Source: Opacimonas immobilis
GTDB taxonomy: Bacteria > Pseudomonadota > Gammaproteobacteria > Enterobacterales > Alteromonadaceae
Reading direction: 5' to 3'
Length of the DNA stretch: 64,000 nt
Assembly: GCF_048282545.1 (NCBI RefSeq)
Contig: NZ_CP182485.1
Coordinates: 434,001-498,000 of the forward strand
The translations under genes were made by a program, and so were the position numbers. Shown here in pieces: positions 40,963 to 50,463 of this stretch. The stretch's first letter is position 1, and the number at the start of each line of letters is the position of its first letter. The notes beneath the pieces are model-generated. The model ran no database searches and was not told where the DNA came from. It worked only from the letters and a program-made list of their open reading frames with translations.

Positions 40963-41490
40963 TCAATCTAAACGTTTTGGCGCCGTCGAATCTGTTGACT
41001 GTGACGACTTGGTATCATTGTCAAGGTCTGAGAACTCCCCCTCAATTATGTCATCCTTATCAGGGGTGTACTGCCCAGAGCTATTGTATTGCCTATAGCC
41101 GGTTTGACTGAAACCAGCATGAGTGAATCCGCCACCTTGTACGTTGACCATTTTGACCACGTGGCTAGCCAGATACCGTCGCGTCGTTGGCAAGGTGAGT
41201 AATAGGCCAAAAATATCGGTAATGAATCCAGGCGTTACCAACAGCACTCCTGCGATCAACAACAATAGTCCAGAACCTATTTCCTCGGCAGGCACTTGGC
41301 CTTGAGCGATTTTGACTTGCGCTTGCGCAAGCGTTGCAACACCTTCGCGTTTCACTAGGTAAGCGCCAATCATGGCCGATAAAATAACCAATAACACAGT
41401 ATTCCACCCACCAATAATGTCTCCGACATGTATCAGAACGGCAATCTCCATGATTGGCATGATGACAAATAACAAAAATAACTTACCCAT
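40963..41490 (-). CDS. fxsA: FxsA-family membrane protein
   Basis: 175 residues. The family core (LFVIMPIMEIAVLIHVGD, GAYLVKREG, LLLIAGVLLVTPGFITDI) fills residues 1-115 with about three membrane helices; the tail is Asp/Ser-rich. In E. coli FxsA affects exclusion of phage T7 by the F plasmid. It has been retained near groSL here as in enterics. GAGG precedes the ATG. Confidence 0.9.
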   Translation of the reverse strand: MGKLFLLFVIMPIMEIAVLIHVGDIIGGWNTVLLVILSAMIGAYLVKREGVATLAQAQVKIAQGQVPAEEIGSGLLLLIAGVLLVTPGFITDIFGLLLTLPTTRRYLASHVVKMVNVQGGGFTHAGFSQTGYRQYNSSGQYTPDKDDIIEGEFSDLDNDTKSSQSTDSTAPKRLD

Positions 41491-41663
41491 GATTTCCTCA
41501 ATTTTGACAAAGCGCTAGTTAAGTTTGCCTTAAGCCTTGCCTAGTATAGTGTTGGACATTGACCACATAGCCTAACAAATTATTTTGCTTCTTGTTGTGA
41601 AAGCAAGATAGACTTTTGTCGGTTTAATAACGTATAACCAACGGGTTTCACTTACAGGATATT

Positions 41664-43481
41664 ATGCAATTGCGCCATTTACGTCATTTTTTTTTACTAT
41701 GTATTTTATTCTTATCTGTGGGCTTAACCGCTTGGGCACAAGACCTTGGTAACAATCGCTTACAAAACCTGTTTAACGATGAGCCGACGTTTCTTAAAGT
41801 CGATGAAGCGTTTGTACTCGACTACACACAAAAAGATAATAAGCTACTCATTACTTTCACCATTGCCGATGGCTACTATCTCTATCAAAAACAATTCAAA
41901 GCGGTTGGCAAAAACGCCACGGTAGGCGAGCCCTCCTTGTCACCTGAACCCACCCAGATAGAAGACGAGTTCTTTGGTATTTCAGATGTGTTTTTCGAGA
42001 CCGTGACACTCACCTATCCTATTATCGAATCGCGCAGTGATGGCGTTCTTAAAATACGCTACCAAGGCTGTGCAGAGGCGGGGTTATGTTATCCACCCAC
42101 CACACAATCTTTATTTTTAAATGAGGTAGCGGCGAATTCACAAGCCAATAGCGATACAAGAAACGACTCAAACCAAGTTGTTTCAGAACAATATCGACTC
42201 GCCGAACAGCTGGCCAGCGGTGAAAACTTATTGTGGTCAATCTTGTTGTTTGTGGGTCTTGGCGCTTTATTAGCCTTCACACCATGTGTGTTCCCAATGT
42301 ATCCGATTTTATCCAGTATTATTGTGGGACAGGGCAAACAAATTAGTACGTCAAAAGCATTCAGCTTGTCCTTTGTCTATGTACAGGGGATGGCAATTAC
42401 TTACTCAATTTTGGGGTTGATCGTTGCATCTGCTGGCGTGCAATTTCAAGCTGCCTTGCAAAACCCAATACTGCTAACTATTTTTATTATTGCTTTCATC
42501 GCTCTGGCATTATCTATGTTTGGCCTATATGAAATCCAGCTTCCTAGCGCGTGGCAAGAAAAACTCAATACCATGTCCAACCAGCAACGCGGAGGCTCTG
42601 TATTTGGGGTCTTTTTGATGGGGGTGATCTCTGGACTGATTGCATCTCCTTGTACCACAGCACCGCTGACCAGTATTTTATTATTCATCGCGCAATCAGG
42701 AGATTTGCTGTTGGGGTTCAGTGCGCTCTATGCGTTGTCACTTGGCATGGGGATCCCACTGATCATCTTTGGCTTAACCGGGGGTAAACTACTGCCTAAA
42801 GCCGGAGCCTGGATGAACGTGATCAAGGCCATATTTGGCTTTATGATTTTGTCCGTCGCAATTTTCTTCTTTGAGCGAATGGTGGTTGAACCTTGGACGC
42901 AATTGCTTTGGTATGGACTGTTCTTAGCTTTATTGGGTTATTTGTTAGAAATCAATGCGCAAAAATCAGCGAGTTTCACGCGAGGGGTTTTCCGCGTCAT
43001 ATTATTAAGTGGTTTCGTTTATGTGGTATTGCAAAGCGTGAGTTTTTTCAACCCGACATTTCCCGCTGTAGCCACCACAACGAACCAACAAAAAGTTGAT
43101 GTCCATGAACAGTTTACCCAAGTAAGAGATTTGGGTGAACTTGCTATGTACATTGAGCGCGCTAATACCGAGGGTAAAACCGTCATGGTCGATTTGTATG
43201 CGGATTGGTGTGTAGCCTGTAAAGAATTCGAAAAATACACTTTCCCCGATCCTGCGGTACAAAAAGCCCTTAGCAATACAATGTGGTTGCAAATTGATTT
43301 AACCGACAATACTCCGACGAACCTTGAATTTCAGGAAGTGTTTGAGGTTACTGGGCTTCCGACAATCATGTTCTTTGATAAAGAAGGGAACGAACTGACC
43401 ACTTCTCGCATTACCGGTTTTGTCGATGCCGACGTATTTGCCACTCATGTAAATCGAATTTTTGACGATACATCTCAATAG
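41664..43481 (+). CDS. dsbD: thiol:disulfide interchange protein DsbD
   Basis: 605 residues. Signal peptide, periplasmic alpha domain with the Cys pair in GCAEAGLCYPP, eight-helix membrane beta domain (FTPCVFPMYPILSSIIVG and SGLIASPCTTAPLT carry its two Cys), and C-terminal thioredoxin-like gamma domain with YADWCVACKEFE. It passes electrons from cytoplasmic thioredoxin to periplasmic DsbC and cytochrome c maturation. 60 bp separate it from the H-NOX gene downstream. Confidence 0.95.
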   Translation: MQLRHLRHFFLLCILFLSVGLTAWAQDLGNNRLQNLFNDEPTFLKVDEAFVLDYTQKDNKLLITFTIADGYYLYQKQFKAVGKNATVGEPSLSPEPTQIEDEFFGISDVFFETVTLTYPIIESRSDGVLKIRYQGCAEAGLCYPPTTQSLFLNEVAANSQANSDTRNDSNQVVSEQYRLAEQLASGENLLWSILLFVGLGALLAFTPCVFPMYPILSSIIVGQGKQISTSKAFSLSFVYVQGMAITYSILGLIVASAGVQFQAALQNPILLTIFIIAFIALALSMFGLYEIQLPSAWQEKLNTMSNQQRGGSVFGVFLMGVISGLIASPCTTAPLTSILLFIAQSGDLLLGFSALYALSLGMGIPLIIFGLTGGKLLPKAGAWMNVIKAIFGFMILSVAIFFFERMVVEPWTQLLWYGLFLALLGYLLEINAQKSASFTRGVFRVILLSGFVYVVLQSVSFFNPTFPAVATTTNQQKVDVHEQFTQVRDLGELAMYIERANTEGKTVMVDLYADWCVACKEFEKYTFPDPAVQKALSNTMWLQIDLTDNTPTNLEFQEVFEVTGLPTIMFFDKEGNELTTSRITGFVDADVFATHVNRIFDDTSQ

Positions 43482-43541
43482 AGAATTTATTATCTAGAAA
43501 CCTGTCTTCGCATATGGGAATGCAACACAAAAGGATGCAAT

Positions 43542-44075
43542 ATGTTAGGGATAATTTTTACAACCTTACTCGATATGGTCGAGGATAAAATGGGTTACGC
43601 TATGGTCGATGAGCTGTTGCTTTCAACAAAGCTCGAAGGCAGTTACACTGGAGTGGGTCATTACGATTTTGACGAACTACTAAAAATCGTCGTGGCACTT
43701 TCAGCAAAAACCGGCATTGCGATACCTGATTTACTTGAGGCCTTTGGGGAATACCTTTTTGGCAAACTGATGCAAGGTCATACCTCGTTGTTACCCGATA
43801 ATATCAGCATGATCGATTTGTTATCCGAGCTCGATTCTAATATTCATGTGGAAGTCTTAAAACTTTATCCAAACGCGACGTTGCCTACATTCAGTATTAT
43901 CAATAAAAGCCTCTCCCACATAGACTTACTTTATCGCTCACCACGCCAGCTTGAACAACTCGCAGTGGGTCTGATTAAGGGTTGTGCAAAATATTTTGAT
44001 GAAACCTGTGAAATCTCGTTAGAAACGATGAACTCATCCCCGCATGAAGTCAAAATTTCGGTAAATTTGCAGTGA
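43542..44075 (+). CDS. stand-alone H-NOX heme nitric oxide/oxygen sensor
   Basis: 177 residues, a full single-domain H-NOX. It starts MLGIIFTTLLDMVEDKMGY. The proximal heme His lies in SNIHVEVLKLYPNATLP (residue ~105) and the propionate-binding Y-S-R triad is in LLYRSPRQLEQLAVGL. In many bacteria H-NOX is next to a histidine kinase or a cyclic-di-GMP enzyme that it controls on binding NO. No such partner is adjacent here, only dsbD and aroQ. No distal-pocket Tyr could be assigned by eye, so NO versus O2 preference is open. Confidence 0.9.
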   Translation: MLGIIFTTLLDMVEDKMGYAMVDELLLSTKLEGSYTGVGHYDFDELLKIVVALSAKTGIAIPDLLEAFGEYLFGKLMQGHTSLLPDNISMIDLLSELDSNIHVEVLKLYPNATLPTFSIINKSLSHIDLLYRSPRQLEQLAVGLIKGCAKYFDETCEISLETMNSSPHEVKISVNLQ

Positions 44076-44084
44076 AATGCCACT

Positions 44085-44113
44085 AAAGTTCAGAAAAGCT
44101 AAACTTTTTTATC
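44085..44113 (+). terminator. weak hairpin after H-NOX gene
   Basis: AAAGTT (44085-44090) can pair with AACTTT (44102-44107), with T residues following. The stem is short and the loop long, so this is a weak terminator candidate. Confidence 0.3.
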
Positions 44114-44212
44114 TGATAAGACCAGTAAAGTACTGCAACTTTGCACATTTTCACTATAATGCTTCAAAGACTTTGTTATCTTGCACGATAGCGTTACGTT
44201 GGGAGCATATTT

Positions 44213-44650
44213 GTGAACATTCTCATCTTAAATGGACCAAACCTTAATCTTCTAGGGACTCGCGAACCGGACGTTTATGGAAGTGAGACATTAGCAGATG
44301 TTATGCAAGCTTGTGTTGCCCTAGGTAAAGACCACGGCTGTTCAATTGAGCATTTTCAAAGCAACCATGAAGGTCAATTAGTAGATCGTTTGCATCAAGC
44401 AGCGGGCAACTATGACGCGATCATTATTAACCCAGCAGCTTTCACTCATACTAGCGTTGCGCTCAGAGATGCGTTACTAGGTGTTGCAATTCCATTTATT
44501 GAAGTGCATATCTCCAATGTGCACGCTCGAGAAACATTTCGTCATCATTCCTATTTTAGCGACATCGCACAAAGTGTGATTGTCGGTTGCGGTACATATG
44601 GCTATCAACTTGCTGTCATGTCTGCAGTAAGAAACTTTTCACCAAATTAA
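44213..44650 (+). CDS. aroQ: type II 3-dehydroquinate dehydratase
   Basis: 145 residues from a GTG start. [19 protein letters not shown] with the catalytic Tyr in [59 protein letters not shown] block ([15 protein letters not shown]) and the C-terminal GTYGYQLAV. It acts in the shikimate pathway. First gene of the aroQ-accB-accC cluster. Confidence 0.96.
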   Translation: MNILILNGPNLNLLGTREPDVYGSETLADVMQACVALGKDHGCSIEHFQSNHEGQLVDRLHQAAGNYDAIIINPAAFTHTSVALRDALLGVAIPFIEVHISNVHARETFRHHSYFSDIAQSVIVGCGTYGYQLAVMSAVRNFSPN

Positions 44651-44671
44651 GAACCTCATAAGGCTTTTCCA

Positions 44672-45130
44672 ATGGATATTAGAAAAATCAAAAAACTCAT
44701 CGAGCTAGTTGAAGAATCTGGCATTGCAGAATTAGAGATCACCGAGGGCGAAGAATCCGTGCGCATTCACCGTGGTGGTTCTGCACAACCAGTACAATAT
44801 GCACCGGCTCCACTTGCCCCAGCCCCGGTTGCAGCGCCCGCAGCGGCTCCAGCTGCTGCACCGGCAGCCGCGACTGAAGCACCGGCTGAAGTAGCAGGGC
44901 ATCAGGTAAAATCTCCGATGGTTGGAACGTTCTATCGTGCCGCAACACCTGAAGCCAAGCCTTTCGTAGAAGTTGGTTCCAAAGTCAACGTTGGTGATAC
45001 TTTATGTATTATCGAAGCAATGAAAATGATGAATCAAATCGAAGCAGACAAAGCCGGTACCATCAAGGCCATCTTGGTTGATAACCAAGAGGCCGTTGAA
45101 TTTGATCAACCATTATTCGTCATCGAGTAA
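44672..45130 (+). CDS. accB: biotin carboxyl carrier protein of acetyl-CoA carboxylase
   Basis: 152 residues. N-terminal [18 protein letters not shown], an Ala/Pro-rich flexible linker (about residues 38-75), and the biotinyl domain with the biotin-accepting Lys in [12 protein letters not shown]. Lies 21 bp after aroQ and nine bases before accC. Confidence 0.97.
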   Translation: MDIRKIKKLIELVEESGIAELEITEGEESVRIHRGGSAQPVQYAPAPLAPAPVAAPAAAPAAAPAAATEAPAEVAGHQVKSPMVGTFYRAATPEAKPFVEVGSKVNVGDTLCIIEAMKMMNQIEADKAGTIKAILVDNQEAVEFDQPLFVIE

Positions 45131-45139
45131 GGTTGCCTT

Positions 45140-46483
45140 ATGCTTGATAAAGTATTGATAGCTAATCGCGGTGAGATCGCTTTGCGGATCTTACGCGCGT
45201 GTAAAGAACTCGGGATCAAAACCGTTGCGGTGCACTCAACTGCCGACAAAAACCTCAAACACGTTTTGTTAGCTGATGAGTCCATTTGTATTGGTAAGCC
45301 TTCAGCACAAGAAAGTTATCTCAATATTCCACGTCTGATTGCCGCGGCTGAGGTAACGAACTCTGTTGCAATCCATCCTGGTTATGGTTTCTTGGCCGAA
45401 AGCGCTGATTTTGCTGAAGCGGTTGAGCGCAGTGGTTTTGTGTTCATTGGTCCAAAAGCTGAAACTATTAACATGATGGGCGATAAAGTTGCTGCCATTA
45501 ACGCGATGAAAGCGGCTGGTGTACCATGTGTCCCGGGATCTGATGGTCCATTAACTGACGATAATGAACGCAATAAAGCCATTGCTAAGCGTATTGGGTA
45601 TCCGATGATTGTCAAAGCAGCTGGCGGCGGTGGTGGTCGTGGCATGCGTGTCGTGCGCAGTGAAGATGAGCTCGTATCATCGATTGCGACCACCAAAGCA
45701 GAAGCAAAAGCGGCTTTCAACAATGATGTCGTGTACATGGAGAAATATCTCGAAAACCCTCGTCACGTTGAAATCCAAGTCCTGGCTGATGGACAAGGCA
45801 ATGCGATACATTTAGGTGAACGCGATTGCTCAATGCAACGTCGTCACCAAAAAGTAGTCGAAGAAGCTCCAGCACCCGGTATTTCTGAACAAATGCGCGA
45901 AAAAATAGGTGAGCGCTGTCGCAAAGCCTGTATTGAAATTGGCTATCGCGGTGCGGGTACGTTTGAATTCTTGTATGAGAACGGTGAATTTTATTTCATC
46001 GAAATGAATACTCGTATTCAGGTTGAACATCCTGTGTCAGAAATGATCACTGGCGTGGATTTGATCAAAGAGCAACTGCGTGTTGCCGCAGGTCAGCCAT
46101 TGTCAATTGATCAATCTCAAATCAAAATCAAAGGTCACGCCATTGAGTGTCGGATTAATGCAGAAGACCCTAAAACCTTCTTACCAAGCCCAGGCAAGAT
46201 CGATATGTTCCACGCACCAGGTGGTTTAGGAGTGCGTTGGGACTCACATATCTATAGTGGTTATTCTGTGCCGCCATTTTACGATTCAATGATTGGTAAG
46301 TTGATTACTTATGGTGAGAGTCGTGATGAGGCAATTAACAAGATGCGTCACGCACTTGAAGAACTTGTAGTGGATGGCATCAAAACCAATGTCGATCTGC
46401 AAAAAATGATCATGGCAGATGAGAACTTCTTTGCTGGTGGCACTAATATCCACTATCTAGAGAAGAAACTCGGTCTGCAGTAA
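45140..46483 (+). CDS. accC: biotin carboxylase of acetyl-CoA carboxylase
   Basis: 447 residues. ATP-grasp enzyme: start [20 protein letters not shown], glycine-rich [50 protein letters not shown]. It carboxylates the biotin of AccB, the first step of fatty acid synthesis. Co-transcribed with accB and closed by the terminator at 46502-46530. Confidence 0.98.
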   Translation: MLDKVLIANRGEIALRILRACKELGIKTVAVHSTADKNLKHVLLADESICIGKPSAQESYLNIPRLIAAAEVTNSVAIHPGYGFLAESADFAEAVERSGFVFIGPKAETINMMGDKVAAINAMKAAGVPCVPGSDGPLTDDNERNKAIAKRIGYPMIVKAAGGGGGRGMRVVRSEDELVSSIATTKAEAKAAFNNDVVYMEKYLENPRHVEIQVLADGQGNAIHLGERDCSMQRRHQKVVEEAPAPGISEQMREKIGERCRKACIEIGYRGAGTFEFLYENGEFYFIEMNTRIQVEHPVSEMITGVDLIKEQLRVAAGQPLSIDQSQIKIKGHAIECRINAEDPKTFLPSPGKIDMFHAPGGLGVRWDSHIYSGYSVPPFYDSMIGKLITYGESRDEAINKMRHALEELVVDGIKTNVDLQKMIMADENFFAGGTNIHYLEKKLGLQ

Positions 46484-46501
46484 TCGGTAATGTGACTGGT
46501 T

Positions 46502-46530
46502 AAGCCCCTTCATTGAAGGGGCTTTTTTTT
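46502..46530 (+). terminator. accC intrinsic terminator
   Basis: Nine-base-pair stem AAGCCCCTT / AAGGGGCTT around CATTG, followed by a run of T. It ends the aroQ-accBC operon just before the convergent desaturase gene. Confidence 0.93.
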
Positions 46531-46538
46531 GTGTTGCA

Positions 46539-47297
46539 CTAAGCTAGATTATCATCATGTTCCATAATATAGTTGCGATAACGGTACCACGGAACATGAG
46601 GATGAGCATGATGGACTTGATGCAAATTTTGTCCAAGCAGCAACCAACGCGCCCCGATAAAATTATAATTGCGTGCGACATCGTCACGTGTTCGTCCCTG
46701 ATGAGGATGATGTGGTACCCAATCCAGTACCCATGCCAATATTCCGGTCGCAAGCCACGCCGGGAGCCACCAATACAAAAGCATGTTAGTTATCCCAAAG
46801 ATGCTGATAAATCCTGCATTTATTGCGGCTAACCCCAATAACTCATTGAACACGCGCTGTTGGTTCAACTGCGGCACCTTGCCCGAACGAATTTGCTTAA
46901 AGTAAAACCATCCATAATGGCCGATGACTAAAGGAGCTTTTAGCACACTTTGCCATAAGGGCCCAGTAATAAAAGCATCGGGATCCTTAGCGCTGCGATT
47001 GGCAAAAGCATGATGTTGCATATGATTATAGACAAATACACTGTAAGGGATCCCGAGAGGTAAACTGGCGAGACGCCCAAGCCAGATTTCTAATTTCGGT
47101 CGTTTTCGCCAAAGCAAACGGTGACTTGCTTCATGCATTACAGTAAAGCTGCCATAAGCTAAGGCGACGAGTCCCAGCCCAATCAACCAATAAGGCAATC
47201 CGAAGAGTATAGTACCTGCACACAATAGACTATATCCACCTACTAATAAAAGCATTAAGCAAATTGTTGGTTTGGCTAAGCTTGATTCATGTAGCAT
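46539..47297 (-). CDS. membrane fatty acid desaturase
   Basis: 252 residues from the ATG at 47297 (AGGAG eight bases upstream). Hydrophobic helices surround His boxes HEASHRLLW, HMQHHAFANR and HQVHHAHPHVPW, the membrane di-iron desaturase pattern. The short length and the HEASH start resemble beta-carotene/acyl desaturase-type proteins; the substrate is unknown. It is divergent from an AraC-type regulator, with a repeat-rich region between them that may carry the operators. Confidence 0.82.
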   Translation of the reverse strand: MLHESSLAKPTICLMLLLVGGYSLLCAGTILFGLPYWLIGLGLVALAYGSFTVMHEASHRLLWRKRPKLEIWLGRLASLPLGIPYSVFVYNHMQHHAFANRSAKDPDAFITGPLWQSVLKAPLVIGHYGWFYFKQIRSGKVPQLNQQRVFNELLGLAAINAGFISIFGITNMLLYWWLPAWLATGILAWVLDWVPHHPHQGRTRDDVARNYNFIGARWLLLGQNLHQVHHAHPHVPWYRYRNYIMEHDDNLA

Positions 47298-47342
47298 AAA
47301 ATCGCTCCTGTTTTTTAAGGAACTATAATGCAATCTAGGAGA

Positions 47343-47430
47343 CTAATTTATTAAAAGGCGACAAGTGTTTATTATTTTATGACAATTTTTTATGTTTACG
47401 CGACAAATATTTATTAAAATGCGACATTTA
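47343..47430. repeat. ordered GCGACA/TTTATTA repeats between divergent genes
   Basis: The motif GCGACA appears at 47358, 47400 and 47421, with a variant TGACA at 47380. Between them TTTATTA recurs at about 47346, 47368 and 47410. The units form direct repeats of about 20-25 bp. The array covers the promoter region of the divergent desaturase and AraC-type genes and is the natural place for the regulator to bind. Confidence 0.55.
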
Positions 47431-48455
47431 TGAAACCAAACTATTTCGTTCTGCCAAATAGCTTTATCAGTCAATTGCCCCTCACGTGTCGACGTTTTGG
47501 TATCGATAAAAGCTACGTGCTAAGGCAAGCTGGGCTATCAGAAGATATTTTGCATGCCGATTACCGGCTGATTCCGCTATCGCAATTTGTCATTTTGTTG
47601 GAACAACTTTATCGAGAAAGTGAAGCGCTTGATAGCATTGCGCATTTTGCACAACAGCAAGACATCAGTCGATTATTTATGCTCAAGCATCTTTTATTAC
47701 GGTGCAAAAGTATGGCTGATTTATTATCTCTTTTGCGCGAGGTGATGCCTCTGATCATCCCTGGCTTAGTGGTGAGTCTCAATGCGGGTGAACACAATTT
47801 ACGGATTGTAATACATCATCATTATGCCCCAGCTATGCAGCAACTCAGCGCGCAAATGTTTACGATTAGTTTGGCGTGTCACATGTTGCAACAAACTGTA
47901 TCTGATCCTTTGCACATCCGCAGTCTCATGCTACCCAATAGCCATATACCTGAAAGCGAACTGCTGGTACTCAAACACCTATTCAAATGTCCTATCGCTA
48001 CCCATACCGAAGCATTAGTGCTCAATTTTGATGCTAAATATACGCAACAAACGATTCAGATCCCTCAATCATGGTCCGAACAAAAAGATCACGCCCCTAT
48101 CAATCCAGAACTCTGGTTATATCGTTTAAAAGAGATGATTACCGTGGCGTTGCCATCCGGACGAGTGTCATTGCCTATGATCGCACAACAATTACAATGT
48201 CACCCTCGCGCGTTACAACGACAGCTAAAAGCACAAGGATTGACATTACAAAGCATAATTAATGATGTGCGGCGCATGCATGCAGAGCATTTGTTATTGG
48301 ATACCCACTATGACATGTTAACCATCAGCCATATGGTTGGCTTGAAACATCAAAGCCAGCTATCTGCAAAAGCAATGCAATGGTTTGGGGTATCAGCGCA
48401 GGCATATCGAAAGGCTAAATTAGAACAGAAAAAAGCCCACCAAAAGGTGGGCTAA
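47430..48455 (+). CDS. AraC-family regulator, OruR-like
   Basis: 341 residues. N-terminal Arabinose_bd (OruR-type) domain, then a C-terminal AraC HTH with VSLPMIAQQLQCHPRALQR and GLKHQSQLSAKAM-type second helix (LTISHMVGLKHQSQLS). It is divergent from the desaturase gene and likely regulates it through the repeats at 47343-47430. The effector, perhaps a fatty acid, is inferred. A hairpin overlaps its stop codon. Confidence 0.85.
   Translation: MKPNYFVLPNSFISQLPLTCRRFGIDKSYVLRQAGLSEDILHADYRLIPLSQFVILLEQLYRESEALDSIAHFAQQQDISRLFMLKHLLLRCKSMADLLSLLREVMPLIIPGLVVSLNAGEHNLRIVIHHHYAPAMQQLSAQMFTISLACHMLQQTVSDPLHIRSLMLPNSHIPESELLVLKHLFKCPIATHTEALVLNFDAKYTQQTIQIPQSWSEQKDHAPINPELWLYRLKEMITVALPSGRVSLPMIAQQLQCHPRALQRQLKAQGLTLQSIINDVRRMHAEHLLLDTHYDMLTISHMVGLKHQSQLSAKAMQWFGVSAQAYRKAKLEQKKAHQKVG
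48434..48453. terminator. hairpin at the AraC gene stop
   Basis: AGCCCACC (48434-48441) pairs with GGTGGGCT (48446-48453). The T run lies on the minus-strand side only, so it is a good terminator for leftward transcripts and a poor one for the AraC gene. Confidence 0.5.
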
Positions 48456-48528
48456 ACAGCAAGAACGCGTACACACTTCAACAGTGCATAATAGTTACGC
48501 AGGCTGTTCAAAAAAGGTTCACATATAA

Positions 48529-48918
48529 ATGCAAACTTTTTACACTGAACTAAAAACACAGTTATCACAAGACATCGGCTTGTTAACTTACCTTAGGATC
48601 GTATTGGATAAACCCTATGATCTGGTTGATATTGAACAAGATATTCGCGACTTATATGGTTTCCCAGAAAGGTTATTCGGCAGTTATCGAACAGAATGGT
48701 TACACTATTGTTTACCGCAACTCTCAAAACTGATCCCTGATACTTTTGCGGATGAAGAACATTTTATTACCTGGTTAGAACAGCAGTCACCTCGACTTGA
48801 CCCTGAAAAAGTACAAGAACTGTTAACAATTGTGGATCAGGTGAGTAATTTTTCAGAAAAACTTGTCCCTTTTCCAACACCATTACGTAATCATGTCTAT
48901 CAACTTTTAAAATTATAA
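48529..48918 (+). CDS. conserved-looking protein of unknown function
   Basis: 129 residues, soluble, with no motif I recognise. Segments such as YDLVDIEQDIRDLYGFPERLFG and TEWLHYCLPQL have the helical, acidic look of a real protein, and codon use matches the neighbours. No clear ribosome site was picked out ahead of the ATG. It lies between the AraC-type gene and a DUF6435 protein, all on one strand. Confidence 0.6.
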   Translation: MQTFYTELKTQLSQDIGLLTYLRIVLDKPYDLVDIEQDIRDLYGFPERLFGSYRTEWLHYCLPQLSKLIPDTFADEEHFITWLEQQSPRLDPEKVQELLTIVDQVSNFSEKLVPFPTPLRNHVYQLLKL

Positions 48919-48972
48919 ACCTTTGCATATACGATTATAGTATTAGATGATTTTCTAACAAAAGGACCTTTT

Positions 48973-49155
48973 ATGTTTGGACTGTTCAAGAGTAATCCCG
49001 AGAAAAAGCTTCGTAAAAAGTACGATGCACTGCTTGAAAAAGGCATGCACGCACAACGTAACGGCGATATGAAAGCGTACGCTATGATCACTGCAGAAGC
49101 AGAAAAAGTCTGGGCTGAGATAGAATCTCTTACTCCTAGAAAACAACAAAATTAA
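48973..49155 (+). CDS. DUF6435-type small protein
   Basis: 60 residues, very charged: MFGLFKSNPEKKLRKKYDAL, then LEKGMHAQRNGDMKAYAMI. This start and the amphipathic helical body match small proteins grouped as DUF6435 in marine gammaproteobacteria. It has an AAAGGACC ribosome site. Function unknown. Confidence 0.7.
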   Translation: MFGLFKSNPEKKLRKKYDALLEKGMHAQRNGDMKAYAMITAEAEKVWAEIESLTPRKQQN

Positions 49156-49358
49156 CACAAACCATCAAGTCTTACTTACGTATTTTTTACAACTGCGTTT
49201 GTTTTTTCATCAAATTTTATTTTATTAAGGACCTTTGTCGTTAAAACCGATTGCGTGGTTTTGTGCAAGGGTCTTGTGCCAAAGTCGTATTTATCAATCG
49301 CTAATTGAATATTAATGTTCTGTTTGTTTTTTGTTAACACAAATGGGAACACACAACT

Positions 49359-50405
49359 ATGAAAAAACTATTATCTTTAACAGCAGCTGCTGTTGCTCTT
49401 GGCTTAGCTTCACAAGCAAACGCTGCCGTTACTCTTGCAGAAGACGGTGACACTAAAGTAACTCTTGGCGGTTTCATCAAAATGGACGCACGTCACGTAA
49501 ACGGTGACCTTTACCGTGACGGTTACTGGATCGGTTCTGCTGGCGCAGGCGATTTCAGCCAGACTGACTTCAATGCCGACCAGTCTCGTTTACAGTTTAA
49601 AGTTCAACACGGTAAAGTAACCGGTGTATTTGAAGTTGATGCTGCTACTGCAGAAGGTAACGAAATCATTTCTAACTCTTCTGGTATTCGTATTCGTCAC
49701 GCGTTCATCAAGTGGGATAACTGGTTAGTGGGTCAAACTTGGTCTACTTTTATGCCTCTACACGCTCTTGCTGAAACGCTTGATTTTGGTGGCGCGCACG
49801 TAGGTGAAGCGTTTATCCGTCAAGGTCAAATCCGTTATACTAACGGCGGTTTCTCTTTCGCACTTGAAAACCCATTCACATTCGGCGGTGACCGCGATGA
49901 ATCTAAGCAATCTATGCCTGACATCATTGCTCGTTACGACTTTAAAGGTGACTGGGGTCAAGCAAACGTAGGTGCATTATTCCGTAAAGTGGACCAATCT
50001 GGTATCGACGAAACGGCAGTAGGCTTCAACGCAGCAGCCAAAATCAAAACGGGCGGTAAAAATGACCTTCGTATCTCTGTAGCTCAGGGTGAATATGGTC
50101 GTTATGTAGGTACCGTTGCTGTTCCTGACATCATCACTGTAGATGGCGAAACTAAAGTTGAAGAAGGTACTTCTTTCACTCTTGCATACCGTCACTTCTG
50201 GAACGATGCAACTCGTTCAACTTTCTTCTACGGTAACTCTACAACTGATCTAGGTGATCGTGACCGCACTCATTGGGGTGTTAACGTGATTACTTCTGTA
50301 ACGTCTAAATTAAAAACAGGTGTTGAGTTTGGTGAATATTCACAAGACGAAGCAACTGATTTAAGCTCTAACTACTTAATGTTCTCTGCCGTTTACGCGT
50401 TCTAA
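49359..50405 (+). CDS. DcaP-like outer membrane porin
   Basis: 348 residues. Signal peptide MKKLLSLTAAAVALGLASQ ending at ANA, then alternating beta strands and a terminal Phe (FSAVYAF), as needed for BAM insertion. KVTLGGFIKMDARHV, VGQTWSTFMPLHAL and GQIRYTNGGFSFALENP match the DcaP-like trimeric porins, which pass small organic acids. The ~200 bp before it holds its promoter; strongly biased codons suggest high expression. It may serve uptake of the substrate of the adjacent lactate dehydrogenase, by inference only. Confidence 0.85.
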   Translation: MKKLLSLTAAAVALGLASQANAAVTLAEDGDTKVTLGGFIKMDARHVNGDLYRDGYWIGSAGAGDFSQTDFNADQSRLQFKVQHGKVTGVFEVDAATAEGNEIISNSSGIRIRHAFIKWDNWLVGQTWSTFMPLHALAETLDFGGAHVGEAFIRQGQIRYTNGGFSFALENPFTFGGDRDESKQSMPDIIARYDFKGDWGQANVGALFRKVDQSGIDETAVGFNAAAKIKTGGKNDLRISVAQGEYGRYVGTVAVPDIITVDGETKVEEGTSFTLAYRHFWNDATRSTFFYGNSTTDLGDRDRTHWGVNVITSVTSKLKTGVEFGEYSQDEATDLSSNYLMFSAVYAF

Positions 50406-50435
50406 GAACCCCAAAACAGCTAAACATAGAAACAC

Positions 50436-50463
50436 AAAGCTAGGTCTTCGACCTAGCTTTTTT
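50436..50463. terminator. bidirectional porin/LysR terminator
   Basis: Eleven-base-pair stem AAAGCTAGGTC / GACCTAGCTTT with a three-base loop and T runs on both sides. It lies between the porin stop and the convergent LysR gene, whose stop codon it overlaps. Confidence 0.9.

Noticed and set aside
44770..44900. Repetitive Ala/Pro codons as a DNA repeat element
   Set aside because: They encode the normal flexible linker of AccB between its N-terminal and biotinyl domains.
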